Shown here: piece by piece, positions 55,140 to 63,203 of the stretch
Numbering within the stretch: the stretch's first letter is position 1
Layout: each line of letters begins with the position of its first letter
Assembly: GCF_003054045.1 (NCBI RefSeq)
Contig: NZ_QBKH01000007.1
Coordinates: forward strand, 1 to 64,000
Source of the DNA: Sphingobacterium faecium
Lineage (GTDB): Bacteria > Bacteroidota > Bacteroidia > Sphingobacteriales > Sphingobacteriaceae
Length of the DNA stretch: 64,000 bases
Direction of reading: 5' to 3'
The notes under the pieces: generated by a model
Told to the model about the DNA's origin: nothing
Databases searched by the model: none
What the model saw: only the letters and a program-made list of their open reading frames with translations
Translations under genes and position numbers: made by a program

Positions 55140-55147
55140 CAAAAATA
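55140..55147 (-). promoter_or_regulatory. -7 box (TATTTTTG) upstream of tgt
   Basis: TATTTTTG on the minus strand, about 88 bp before the tgt start, divergent from the GT2 promoter. Confidence 0.4.
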
Positions 55148-55239
55148 CTATAAAAACCAATGCAAAGACTGCCCTTTTACAAGATTTTAACATTTACGCC
55201 AGAAAAAACATTATTAAAGTAAATATCCTTCGAACATAC

Positions 55240-55247
55240 TATCTTTG
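55240..55247 (+). promoter_or_regulatory. -7 box (TATCTTTG) 6 bp before the GT2 start codon
   Basis: TATCTTTG is followed by CAACCT and then ATG at 55254, predicting a near-leaderless transcript. Confidence 0.5.
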
Positions 55248-55253
55248 CAACCT

Positions 55254-56399
55254 ATGTCTATCATACAACAATACGCCATCTATTACCCCTATATCGCCTT
55301 CGGCGTCATTTGTTTATTACTGCTCATCCAGCTGTACTATATTATTTTTGTGTACGGAAAACTAAGCCGTCATAAAGTGCACTCTTATCAAGATCAAGAT
55401 CAATTTGATCCTATCTCTGTGATCATCTGCGCACATAACGAACAGAAAAATCTCAAACAGTTTTTAGCATCCATTCTAGACCAAGATTATCCTCAATTTG
55501 AAGTCATTGTTGTCAATGATTATTCGACTGATGAAACCAAATGGATTTTAAAAGATTTTCAAGAAAAATATGAAAACCTTAAAATTGTTGATATAAAAGA
55601 ACATATTCGTCTTAAACACGGAAAGAAATTCGCTGTGACACTCGGTATCAAATCAGCCATTTACGAAAAACTAGTCTTCACCGATGCAGATTGCCATCCA
55701 AACTCTAACAAGTGGTTAAAAGAAACAGCAGGAGCGCTAAGCCAGACTAATAAAGAAATTGTCATCGGGTACTCGCCTTATTTCAAATATAAGGGACTCT
55801 TAAACAAGCTCATCCGCTTTGAGACAACACATACCGCAATAAGTTATCTATCGTATGCACTAAAGAAGAATGCATATATGGCAGTTGGAAGAAATATGGC
55901 ATATACAAAAACGTTATTTTTTAGCAAAAAAGGATTTGCCTCACACATGCACATCAAATCTGGAGATGACGATCTTTTTGTGAATGAAAATGCCACAAAA
56001 AAAAATGTAGTCATATCTATTCATCCTGATGCCATAGTATATTCTGAACCTAAAACAACTTGGAAAAGCTATTATAAACAAAAAGCAAGGCACTCAGGAG
56101 CTTCGGTGATTTACAAAAAAAGACATCAGCGCATGTTGGGTATGCAACTCATCACGTCCTTCTTATTCTACTTTGCAATTATTCTTACGACAATTATCTT
56201 TCCAGATTATTGGTACGTACCAGTAGCCGCATACCTCATCCGATTAATAACACAGATCTTTGTTTTCAAATCAATATATCGAAAATTAGAAGTTTTTGAT
56301 CTCATTTGGTGGTTGCCATTATTAGACATCATCTACTATTTCTATATTTGCATCAACGGTTTATTTAACCGGAAAAAGAAATCCATAAGCTGGAAATAA
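55254..56399 (+). CDS. Family 2 glycosyltransferase, membrane-bound
   Basis: A 381-residue processive-type GT2. One N-terminal helix (about 10-32) is followed by the GT-A domain: ISVIICAHNEQKNLKQFL, VIVVNDYSTDE, the metal-binding FTDADCHP and a later SGDDDLFVNE and KQKARHSG (QxxRW-like position). Two or three C-terminal helices (about 295-375) follow. It resembles poly-N-acetylglucosamine or surface-polysaccharide synthases. ATG at 55254 is used; a TTG at 55245 lies inside the promoter box. rsmG follows by 23 bp. Confidence 0.88.
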   Translation: MSIIQQYAIYYPYIAFGVICLLLLIQLYYIIFVYGKLSRHKVHSYQDQDQFDPISVIICAHNEQKNLKQFLASILDQDYPQFEVIVVNDYSTDETKWILKDFQEKYENLKIVDIKEHIRLKHGKKFAVTLGIKSAIYEKLVFTDADCHPNSNKWLKETAGALSQTNKEIVIGYSPYFKYKGLLNKLIRFETTHTAISYLSYALKKNAYMAVGRNMAYTKTLFFSKKGFASHMHIKSGDDDLFVNENATKKNVVISIHPDAIVYSEPKTTWKSYYKQKARHSGASVIYKKRHQRMLGMQLITSFLFYFAIILTTIIFPDYWYVPVAAYLIRLITQIFVFKSIYRKLEVFDLIWWLPLLDIIYYFYICINGLFNRKKKSISWK

Positions 56400-56422
56400 T
56401 ATTCATTTTTAAAACAATCACA

Positions 56423-57058
56423 TTGAATCCTACAGTAGACATCATATATCAGTATTTTCCAAACTTAACAGAAGTTCAGAAAACACAATTTGCACAACTG
56501 GCAGAACTTTACCCTTTTTGGAATAACCAAATCAATGTTATTTCACGTAAAGATGTTGAAAGCCTTTACTTACACCATGTATTACATTCCTTAGGCATCG
56601 CAAAATACGCCATGACTTTTGCTCCAGGCACACGCATCCTTGATGTAGGAACAGGTGGAGGTTTCCCAGGGATACCATTAGCCATATTATTTCCAGAAGT
56701 GAAATTTCACTTAGTAGACTCTATTGGTAAAAAAATTAAAGTTGTTCGCGAAGTCGCAGCAGCACTAGGACTGCAAAATGTTGAAGCAGATCATATTCGT
56801 GCAGAGCAATTGGACGATAAATATGATTTTGTTGTATCACGTGCCGTAACAAGATTAGCAGACTTTGCACCTTGGATAAGAAATAAGTTCCTTAAACAGG
56901 ATAAAAACGGAATTCCAAACGGAATTTTATACCTCAAAGGTGGAGACTTAGCAGAAGAAATTAAAGAGTCTCGCTTAAAGGCCGAATTGCACCCATTATC
57001 AAATTATTTCAAAGAAGATTTCTTTGAAACAAAATTTGTGGTTTACGTTCCAATGTAA
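56423..57058 (+). CDS. rsmG: 16S rRNA (guanine(527)-N7)-methyltransferase RsmG
   Basis: A 211-residue methyltransferase that modifies G527 of 16S rRNA. It has the family start TVDIIYQYFPNLTEVQ, YPFWNNQINVISRKD, LHHVLHSL, the SAM motif LDVGTGGGFPGIPLAI, and DFVVSRAVTRL. The start appears to be TTG at 56423; no ATG is available at the family start. It is the second gene of a unit with the GT2 gene. Confidence 0.93.
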   Translation: MNPTVDIIYQYFPNLTEVQKTQFAQLAELYPFWNNQINVISRKDVESLYLHHVLHSLGIAKYAMTFAPGTRILDVGTGGGFPGIPLAILFPEVKFHLVDSIGKKIKVVREVAAALGLQNVEADHIRAEQLDDKYDFVVSRAVTRLADFAPWIRNKFLKQDKNGIPNGILYLKGGDLAEEIKESRLKAELHPLSNYFKEDFFETKFVVYVPM

Positions 57059-57228
57059 TTTTAGGGTTGCAAACCTTTCCGTTTAGGGAGACTCAAAGGC
57101 TAATCAATAACGACTACAAAATAGAAGTAGTTTTTAAACTATTTCGCATATAAGCAACCTGATCCTAAGGGTTTTATATTTTCACAAATTTGTAGAACGG
57201 TTGATAATAAATACGAAATTAAGCCAAT

Positions 57229-57289
57229 GAGTCTCCGTTAAATTAGATACGAGTCTCCAGTTAAATCCGATTTTAACCTGGTTTAACTG
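57229..57289. repeat. Short direct and inverted repeats between rsmG and a small gene
   Basis: GAGTCTCCGTTAAAT (57229-57243) is nearly repeated as GAGTCTCCAGTTAAAT (57251-57266), 22 bp apart (about two helical turns). CAGTTAAA (57258-57265) and TTTAACTG (57282-57289) are inverted. The rest of the 250-bp gap (57059-57307) shows no gene or tRNA. The role is unknown; it may be an end-of-transcript structure for either convergent gene or a protein-binding site. Confidence 0.4.
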
Positions 57290-57307
57290 TCTATCTATCT
57301 TTAATGA

Positions 57308-57538
57308 TTAACCTAATTCTTCGATAATTTTCTTGCCGATCGCATTGATCTCTTCGTCCATACCAAACATGGGTAAGCCCGTCTCTGGATTAGTTTTCAA
57401 CCACAGATTCTCTGTATCTTTAATAATCTGCACATACTCTACCCCCTCTTTAAAAATAACATAAGTATCTTCTTCTTCCGGGAATACCGAGTAAACAACA
57501 TTTTCAATTTCTATATCAAAAGGTTCTTTCATTTCCAT
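57308..57538 (-). CDS. Small acidic conserved protein, unknown function
   Basis: A 76-residue acidic protein (EIENVVYSVFPEEEDTYVIF, then PETGLPMFGMDEEINAIGKK). It is strand-rich in the first half with one C-terminal helix, no signal and no cysteine. TAACTTTG at 57558-57565 on this strand may be its promoter. The short length with clean codon usage and a plausible promoter supports a real gene. I do not recognise a named family. Confidence 0.6.
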   Translation of the reverse strand: MEMKEPFDIEIENVVYSVFPEEEDTYVIFKEGVEYVQIIKDTENLWLKTNPETGLPMFGMDEEINAIGKKIIEELG

Positions 57539-57751
57539 ATTGCAAAAATTTAATAGACAAAGTTATTGGTTTTCTTGAGTAATTCAATACCTCACGCCAT
57601 TTCCTTTTCCCCTTTCAGAGTAACATGTTCAACCATAATTTAATCAAGTAAGTAGAATAAATCTATCATGCCACTCAGCTGAAATATACTAGAATATATC
57701 AATTTTTAGTTTTAAATCACAGAACTAAAGCCTATCTTTAAGGTACCAACT

Positions 57752-58843
57752 ATGAACTTTTATCATCAAATAGCACTTACCAAAATTAAAGGGGTAGGAC
57801 CTAAAACTGCGCGCACTTTGCTCGCGCACTGTGGCTCTGTGCAAGAGATTTTAGAAACAAAAGCTAGCGTCTTAACAAAAATACCAGGTGTAAGCAGTAG
57901 AACAGCAAACGAAATAGCAGCAAAAAAATATCAAGAAGCAACCGAAAAAGAAATTGCATTTGTTGAAAAACACCACATACAAGTTCTGTGGATCGGCAAT
58001 TCAGATTATCCTCAGAAATTAAAAAATTGCGAAGACGCACCCCTTGTTCTATATTTCAAAGGCAATGCTGATGTCAATAAAGAACGTATGGTTAGTATCG
58101 TTGGGACAAGAAACGCTACAAATTATGGTCGTAAAATTTGTGAGATGCTTATTGAACAAATGCAAACATTGAATACAACGATTGTCAGCGGGCTCGCCTA
58201 TGGGATTGATATCATGGCACATCGAGCTGCTATTCAACATCAAATACCAACAGTAGCCGTATTAGGACATGGGTTAGATCGTATATATCCATCTAGTCAC
58301 AGAGAAACAGCGACAGCCATGCTACAGCAAGGAGGCTTACTGACCGAATTCCCTTCAGACAGTAATCTTGATCGCCAAAACTTTCCTATGCGCAACCGTA
58401 TCATTGCAGGGATTTCCGATGTAACCATCGTAATAGAAGCTGCCACAAAAGGAGGCGCCCTAATCACTGCTGAAATAGCTAATAGCTATAATCGTGATGT
58501 ATGCGCTTTTCCAGGAGCCATAGATCACCCTTATTCAGCCGGATGCAATTATTTGATCAAGACAAACCGTGCACATCTAATTCGAGACATCAAAGATCTC
58601 TGTTATCTCATGAATTGGGGACCTCAACAAGAACAAATCGGTGTACAATTACCACTCATACCTCCCGATTTAAATAGCGATCAACTTCGTCTCTATTCTT
58701 TCTTACAAGATAAACATCAAGCTGGAATTGATGAGATCACGCGTTACTGCAATTGGCCTCAAAGTAAACTTGCAATGATCTTACTTGAAATGGAAATGAA
58801 TGGTCACATCACCTCCTTACCTGGTAAAATATATAAAATTTAA
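57752..58843 (+). CDS. dprA: DNA-processing protein DprA
   Basis: A 363-residue protein that loads RecA on incoming single-stranded DNA during natural transformation. An N-terminal helix-hairpin-helix (KIKGVGPKTARTLLAHCG) is followed by the Rossmann-like core (VSIVGTRNATNYGRKICE, TIVSGLAYGIDIMAHRAA, AVLGHGLDRIYPSSH, FPMRNRIIAGISDVTIVIEA in pieces) and a C-terminal winged-helix DML1-like domain (about 300-363). Length is normal. The MFS gene follows after 25 bp. Confidence 0.94.
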   Translation: MNFYHQIALTKIKGVGPKTARTLLAHCGSVQEILETKASVLTKIPGVSSRTANEIAAKKYQEATEKEIAFVEKHHIQVLWIGNSDYPQKLKNCEDAPLVLYFKGNADVNKERMVSIVGTRNATNYGRKICEMLIEQMQTLNTTIVSGLAYGIDIMAHRAAIQHQIPTVAVLGHGLDRIYPSSHRETATAMLQQGGLLTEFPSDSNLDRQNFPMRNRIIAGISDVTIVIEAATKGGALITAEIANSYNRDVCAFPGAIDHPYSAGCNYLIKTNRAHLIRDIKDLCYLMNWGPQQEQIGVQLPLIPPDLNSDQLRLYSFLQDKHQAGIDEITRYCNWPQSKLAMILLEMEMNGHITSLPGKIYKI

Positions 58844-58868
58844 AACCTAAACAACCCTATAAATCTAA

Positions 58869-60350
58869 ATGAAAGAAAATACAAACACCAAAACAATTTG
58901 GAAAGTAATCGGAGCTTCCTCTATGGGAACCCTCATCGAGTGGTATGACTTCTTTATTTTTGGAAGTCTTTCCATCGTCATTTCAACCAAATTTTTTCCA
59001 GCAGACAACCCTACTGCTGCTTTCCTATCCACCTTAGCTACATTTGCCGCAGGCTTTGTCGTAAGACCCTTTGGAGCACTCTTTTTCGGTAGATTGGGCG
59101 ATCTAATCGGACGAAAGTATACGTTCATGGTAACGCTCTTATTGATGGGAGGTGCAACATTTCTTATAGGCTGTATACCCAGTTATGAAAGCATCGGATT
59201 CGTTGCCCCGCTTTTAGTACTGATCCTTCGCCTGTTGCAAGGACTTGCGTTAGGAGGTGAGTATGGTGGAGCAGCAACATATGTTGCTGAGCATGCACCA
59301 GAAGGACAACGTGGCTACTGGACATCTTGGATACAAACAACAGCAACTTTCGGTCTATTTATCTCATTAGTTGTTATACTAGTAACAAAATACGTCCTTA
59401 CCGAACAGCAATTTGATGCATGGGGATGGCGTGTACCTTTTATTTTATCTATATTTATGGTCTATGTTTCTTACCTTATCCGTAAGAATATGAGCGAATC
59501 ACCCGAATTTGCAAAAGCTAAAGAAGAAGGTACGACCAGTAAAAACCCTTTAAAAGAAAGCTTCGGTAATCGTTACAATCTTAAATTTGTACTACTAGCT
59601 TTATTTGGTGCAGCAATGGGACAGGGAGTTGTATGGTACACGGGACAATTCTACTCCATGAGTTACATGAAAACCGTTATGCATCTCAATTCTGACGAAG
59701 CAGATATGATCTTAGGAACAGCATTGCTGATCGGAACACCATTTTTTATCCTTTTTGGTTGGTTAAGTGATAAAGTCGGAAGAAAATGGATTATGCTATT
59801 AGGGATGCTATTCGCACTTTGTACCTACCGTCCTATTTACAAAGCGATGTACCAACTAGCAGATACCTCAACAAAAGAAATAAGTTCAAGTGAAATCAAA
59901 AAATTAAATCATAATCAACAACTAACCATAAAGCAATTCACAGATGGAACTCAAATGCAAGAAACAAGTGAACTAACAAACACTAAAGAAACCATTATCA
60001 AGAAGAATATCACGGTACATGGTCAAAATCGCATATGGTTAACGGCATTGATCTTCATCCAGATTATTTACATTACCATGGTCTATGGTCCAATTGCGGC
60101 TTTTTTGGTTGAAATGTTTCCAGTAAAAATACGTTACACATCGATGTCACTTCCTTACCATGTCGGAAATGGTATTTTCGGAGGTCTACTACCTGCAATT
60201 TCGACTTACTTGACCACCAATGCACAAGTCGCTCAAGATCCTGAATTTTATCTAGCAGGATTATGGTATCCAATCATTATTGCAGCCGTATGCTTCATAA
60301 TCGGATCACTATACATAAAAAATAAACCTAATCATCTCAATAATGGATAA
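58869..60350 (+). CDS. MFS transporter, metabolite:H+ symporter (MHS) family
   Basis: A 493-residue inner-membrane transporter with 12 helices. MHS markers are GTLIEWYDFFIFG, the loop-2 motif GRLGDLIGRKYTF, and LQGLALGGEYGGAATYVAEH. A long hydrophilic insert (about 325-375, with STKEISSSEIKKLNHNQQ) lies between the seventh and later helices; this is common in Bacteroidota versions. ShiA, ProP and KgtP are relatives; the substrate is unknown. It overlaps the small DUF6814 gene by 8 bp. Confidence 0.9.
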   Translation: MKENTNTKTIWKVIGASSMGTLIEWYDFFIFGSLSIVISTKFFPADNPTAAFLSTLATFAAGFVVRPFGALFFGRLGDLIGRKYTFMVTLLLMGGATFLIGCIPSYESIGFVAPLLVLILRLLQGLALGGEYGGAATYVAEHAPEGQRGYWTSWIQTTATFGLFISLVVILVTKYVLTEQQFDAWGWRVPFILSIFMVYVSYLIRKNMSESPEFAKAKEEGTTSKNPLKESFGNRYNLKFVLLALFGAAMGQGVVWYTGQFYSMSYMKTVMHLNSDEADMILGTALLIGTPFFILFGWLSDKVGRKWIMLLGMLFALCTYRPIYKAMYQLADTSTKEISSSEIKKLNHNQQLTIKQFTDGTQMQETSELTNTKETIIKKNITVHGQNRIWLTALIFIQIIYITMVYGPIAAFLVEMFPVKIRYTSMSLPYHVGNGIFGGLLPAISTYLTTNAQVAQDPEFYLAGLWYPIIIAAVCFIIGSLYIKNKPNHLNNG

Positions 60351-60570
60351 TCTAAAAAAAGTATTAGGCATTCTATGGATTGCCCTAGCCCTGTTCACTG
60401 CATATTTCTGCCTTTTTGAACTCGCAATTCCTAAAATAAAGATTGGTCACCAAGAAGATCTGGTATTCGGAATCATCATCATGTTTATTTTGACCCCGAT
60501 TATATCCATAGGATTAGGACTTTTTGGCTATTATTCGCTTTGTGGCGAGTATGCAAAAGACAAGACTTAA
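60343..60570 (+). CDS. DUF6814 small membrane protein
   Basis: A 75-residue protein with two membrane helices (about 6-27 and 42-65). It overlaps the end of the MFS gene by 8 bp, so the two are translationally coupled. This companion of MHS-type transporters is common in Bacteroidota and may be a small subunit of the transporter; that role is inferred. Confidence 0.82.
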   Translation: MDNLKKVLGILWIALALFTAYFCLFELAIPKIKIGHQEDLVFGIIIMFILTPIISIGLGLFGYYSLCGEYAKDKT

Positions 60571-60611
60571 AATTATTCTTATTGACTATCAAGCCAGTAA
60601 GCACAAATAGC

Positions 60612-60639
60612 AAAAAATCTTTCTTTAGAAGGATTTTTT
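60612..60639 (+). terminator. Terminator of the MFS / DUF6814 unit
   Basis: AAAAAATCTTTC (60612-60623) pairs with GAAGGATTTTTT (60628-60639), one G-U, loop TTTA. Confidence 0.75.
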
Positions 60640-60642
60640 TTC

Positions 60643-60650
60643 TACTTTTG
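60643..60650 (+). promoter_or_regulatory. -7 box (TACTTTTG) of the SRP RNA gene
   Basis: TACTTTTG ends 4 bp before the predicted 5' end of the RNA (60655), the same spacing seen at leaderless genes in this window. It directly abuts the upstream terminator. Confidence 0.65.
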
Positions 60651-60654
60651 TGAC

Positions 60655-60749
60655 GGGTAAGTCTTTTACGACCAGCTCCCATTGACTCCCCCAGGTTGGG
60701 AACAAAGCAAGGGTATTTGGTTGAGCGGTGCGATAAAAGGAGCTTACCC
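60655..60749 (+). ncRNA. ffs: Signal recognition particle RNA, small bacterial type (4.5S)
   Basis: A 95-nt RNA. The ends GGGTAAG (60655-60661) and CTTACCC (60743-60749) pair to close the rod. The apical domain IV is complete: CAGG, TTG, tetraloop GGAA, CAA, AGCA, which is the Ffh-binding symmetric and asymmetric loop arrangement, followed by the conserved GAGCGGTGCGAT on the 3' side. A T-run (60751-60756) ends it. It targets nascent membrane proteins together with Ffh. Only this RNA occupies the gap between DUF6814 and accD. Confidence 0.92.
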
Positions 60750-60873
60750 ATTTTTTATGCCCAAAATTTCGGGTTAGCTTCCTTTCACAAATCGTAAATA
60801 CACAGCAATTTTAAGGAATACTTCTACTAAACAAAATAATTTTGTTTATTTGTAACTGAATTAGAACTATCGT

Positions 60874-61716
60874 ATGAGTTGGTTTAAAAGAGATAAAGCC
60901 GGAATAAACACGGCAACAGAAAATAAAAAAGAGGCGCCAGACGGATTGTGGAACAAATGTCCTTCATGTAAAAAACCGTTGTTGAACCTTGAACAAATCG
61001 AAAACAATTACGTTTGTCAATACTGTGGATACCACCTTAGAATTGGTTCTGCAGCCTATTTTTCAATCATTTTTGATAATAACGAGTTTACTGAATTATT
61101 CCCTACATTAAGCTCAGGAGATCCAATAAATTTCTTTGATTCAAAGCCCTACACAGAACGTTTAAAGGAAAGTCAAGCGAAAACTGGTTTGGTAGATGCT
61201 ATTCGATCTGGTCATGGTAAGATTGATGGTCAAGAATTAGTGATTGCCTGTATGGACTTTACCTTCATCGGAGGATCAATGGGATCTGTTGTAGGGGAAA
61301 AGATTGCTCGCTCCATAGATTATTGTATCGAACATAAACTTCCTTTTATGCTGATCTCCAAATCAGGTGGTGCCCGTATGATGGAAGCTGCATTTTCATT
61401 GATGCAGATGGCAAAAACTGCCGCAAAATTAGCATTATTAGCTAAAGCAGGCTTACCATATGTATGTTTACTGACAGACCCTACAACAGGAGGAGTAACT
61501 GCTTCTTACGCAATGCTAGGTGATATTAATATCGCTGAACCTGGAGCTCTAATTGGCTTCGCAGGACCTCGCGTGATCAAAGAGACGATCAAAAAAGATC
61601 TTCCAAAAGGATTCCAAACTTCAGAATTTATTTTAGAACATGGTTTCTTGGATTTTATTGTGGATAGAAGACAATTGAAAGATAAAGTATCTACCTATTT
61701 AAGATTGGTAAAATAA
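60874..61716 (+). CDS. accD: Acetyl-CoA carboxylase carboxyltransferase subunit beta
   Basis: A 280-residue subunit that transfers CO2 from biotin to acetyl-CoA in fatty-acid synthesis. It has an N-terminal zinc ribbon with four cysteines (KCPSCKKP and VCQYCGYH, residues about 29-52). The crotonase-like core follows: FIGGSMGSVVGEKIARSID, SKSGGARMMEAAFSLMQM, TDPTTGGVTASYAMLGD and IGFAGPRVIKETI. The length is usual. Monocistronic here; accA is elsewhere. Confidence 0.96.
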   Translation: MSWFKRDKAGINTATENKKEAPDGLWNKCPSCKKPLLNLEQIENNYVCQYCGYHLRIGSAAYFSIIFDNNEFTELFPTLSSGDPINFFDSKPYTERLKESQAKTGLVDAIRSGHGKIDGQELVIACMDFTFIGGSMGSVVGEKIARSIDYCIEHKLPFMLISKSGGARMMEAAFSLMQMAKTAAKLALLAKAGLPYVCLLTDPTTGGVTASYAMLGDINIAEPGALIGFAGPRVIKETIKKDLPKGFQTSEFILEHGFLDFIVDRRQLKDKVSTYLRLVK

Positions 61717-61763
61717 TCCAAATCTATTCAATAAAAAATATATCTGGCAGACATGCTAGCTTT

Positions 61764-61797
61764 AAAATAAGAGCGCTACTAATAGCGCTCTTATTTT
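61764..61797. terminator. Bidirectional terminator, accD / small HEKIH gene
   Basis: Perfect 15-bp arms at 61764-61778 and 61783-61797, loop CTAA, A- and T-rich bases on both sides. The opposing gene's stop lies inside the stem. Confidence 0.8.
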
Positions 61798-62132
61798 TTG
61801 TAATATTGGCCAAAGGCCCAGAACTTTCGCTGCGACAAGTAGTCAAAATTAGCCTCATTAGCATAAGCCTCACGCTCATAAGAAATATTCAAATAAGCGG
61901 TATAAAAATCACGGTATTGTACATATCGAAATAGAAATTCAAGTAGATAGCTGATATAAAAAAATATAATTAGTAGCTCAGCAGCCTGCCTAATATGAAT
62001 CTTCTCATGATTGATCAATTGTTGATTATCTTTAAACATGCGCTTTTTCAAAAAAATAAAAGGATAAATAGTAATGGCATCAGCCTTCCCCAATGAAAAT
62101 ATTTTTGTCCAAAAACGACTAACCAAAATCAT
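61791..62132 (-). CDS. Small HEKIH-motif protein, possible membrane metalloprotease fragment
   Basis: A 113-residue protein with HEKIH near residue 42 (LINHEKIHIRQAAE), a hydrophobic helix at about 50-68 and an acidic EREAYANEA near residue 90. HExxH followed by a Glu about 45 residues later is compatible with a gluzincin-type zinc site, as in M56/BlaR1-like proteins (HE..H), but the protein is far shorter than M56 peptidases. Its function is unknown; catalytic activity is unproven. Confidence 0.65.
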   Translation of the reverse strand: MILVSRFWTKIFSLGKADAITIYPFIFLKKRMFKDNQQLINHEKIHIRQAAELLIIFFYISYLLEFLFRYVQYRDFYTAYLNISYEREAYANEANFDYLSQRKFWAFGQYYKK

Positions 62133-62362
62133 AACTCTTTAAATTTAAAATTCAATTTTGTTACAGCTCAACAAATGAATATCACCCTTGACTAAGACAG
62201 ATCTGCAACAAACAGTTCAACAGATAATATAAAAATAACAAAGCATTATATAAAAAAACAGGAATCGATATGAAAACGAATAAATTTCTCATAGATACAC
62301 AATACAATTGCTTATCTAAGTAAATTTATCTAAGTTTGTTATATATAACTTAGTAAATCAGT

Positions 62363-62698
62363 ATGCCTTACAAAGAGCGCGAAATTAATAAATTGTATTA
62401 TACGATGGGTGAAGTGACAGAAATGTTCCATGTCAATGCATCCCAAATTCGTTTTTATGAGCGTGAATTTGATATTATTCAACCCAAGAAGAATAAAAAA
62501 GGAAATCGTCTATTTACCCAAGATGATATCGCCAATTTGAAAATTATTTTCAATTTGGTGAAAGATAAAGGATATACACTTCAGGGCGCTCGTGAATATC
62601 TACGCACCAATAAATCCGAAGCAAAAGAAAATCAGCGCGTTGTTGATTCTTTAGAAAAATTGAAAAGCTTTTTATTGGAAGTACGCGATAGCTTATAA
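62363..62698 (+). CDS. MerR family transcriptional regulator
   Basis: A 111-residue regulator made of one MerR helix-turn-helix (MGEVTEMFHVNASQIRFYER, then GNRLFTQDDIANLKII) plus a short dimerisation helix (to about residue 110). It has no effector-binding domain and no metal-binding cysteines, so it is a short, constitutive-type member. Target genes are not evident; both neighbours point the other way or converge. Confidence 0.92.
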   Translation: MPYKEREINKLYYTMGEVTEMFHVNASQIRFYEREFDIIQPKKNKKGNRLFTQDDIANLKIIFNLVKDKGYTLQGAREYLRTNKSEAKENQRVVDSLEKLKSFLLEVRDSL

Positions 62699-62707
62699 CC
62701 TTTAGGT

Positions 62708-63202
62708 TTATCTACCTGCGAGTTCGATGATTTCTAAATGATCGATTTTATTCCCATTAATTTCAAATCGCATCAGTGTTCTCACCTTATGCCATCCTTG
62801 TTTTCCAGCGGCGCCAGGATTTAAGTGTAGACATTTTAATTTTTGATCATACATTACCTTCAAAATATGTGAATGACCTGTAATAAATAATTGAGGAGGA
62901 TCTTCGGTTATCTTTTTCTTAATTCGTGGAGCATATTTACCAGGATACCCTCCAATATGCGTCAACCACACATCAACTTCCTCACAAGTAAATCTCAAAT
63001 CTTCAGGAAATCGAAGTCTTAGTTCTTGATCATCAATATTACCATAGACTCCACGTAGTGGTTTAAAGCCCTCGAGTTGATCAGCAACGCTCGCGTTCCC
63101 AAAATCACCTATATGCCATATTTCATCACAATGCTCGAAATGTTTAAATACAGCTTCATCTAAATAAGAATGCGTATCAGAAATCAATCCAATCTTTGTC
63201 AT
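62708..63202 (-). CDS. YfcE/MJ0936-type metallophosphoesterase
   Basis: A 164-residue calcineurin-like phosphodiesterase with all five metal motifs: GLISDTHSYLD, WHIGDFGN, GVYGNIDDQ, VWLTHIGG and FITGHSHILK. Such enzymes cleave phosphodiesters in vitro; the cellular substrate is unknown. It starts 1 bp after the stop of the TrmN6-like gene, so the two form an operon. Confidence 0.92.
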   Translation of the reverse strand: MTKIGLISDTHSYLDEAVFKHFEHCDEIWHIGDFGNASVADQLEGFKPLRGVYGNIDDQELRLRFPEDLRFTCEEVDVWLTHIGGYPGKYAPRIKKKITEDPPQLFITGHSHILKVMYDQKLKCLHLNPGAAGKQGWHKVRTLMRFEINGNKIDHLEIIELAGR

Positions 63203-63203
63203 A

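Noticed and set aside
57059..57228. Possible tRNA or small RNA after rsmG
   Set aside because: No cloverleaf, TψC arm or promoter-terminator pair could be found.
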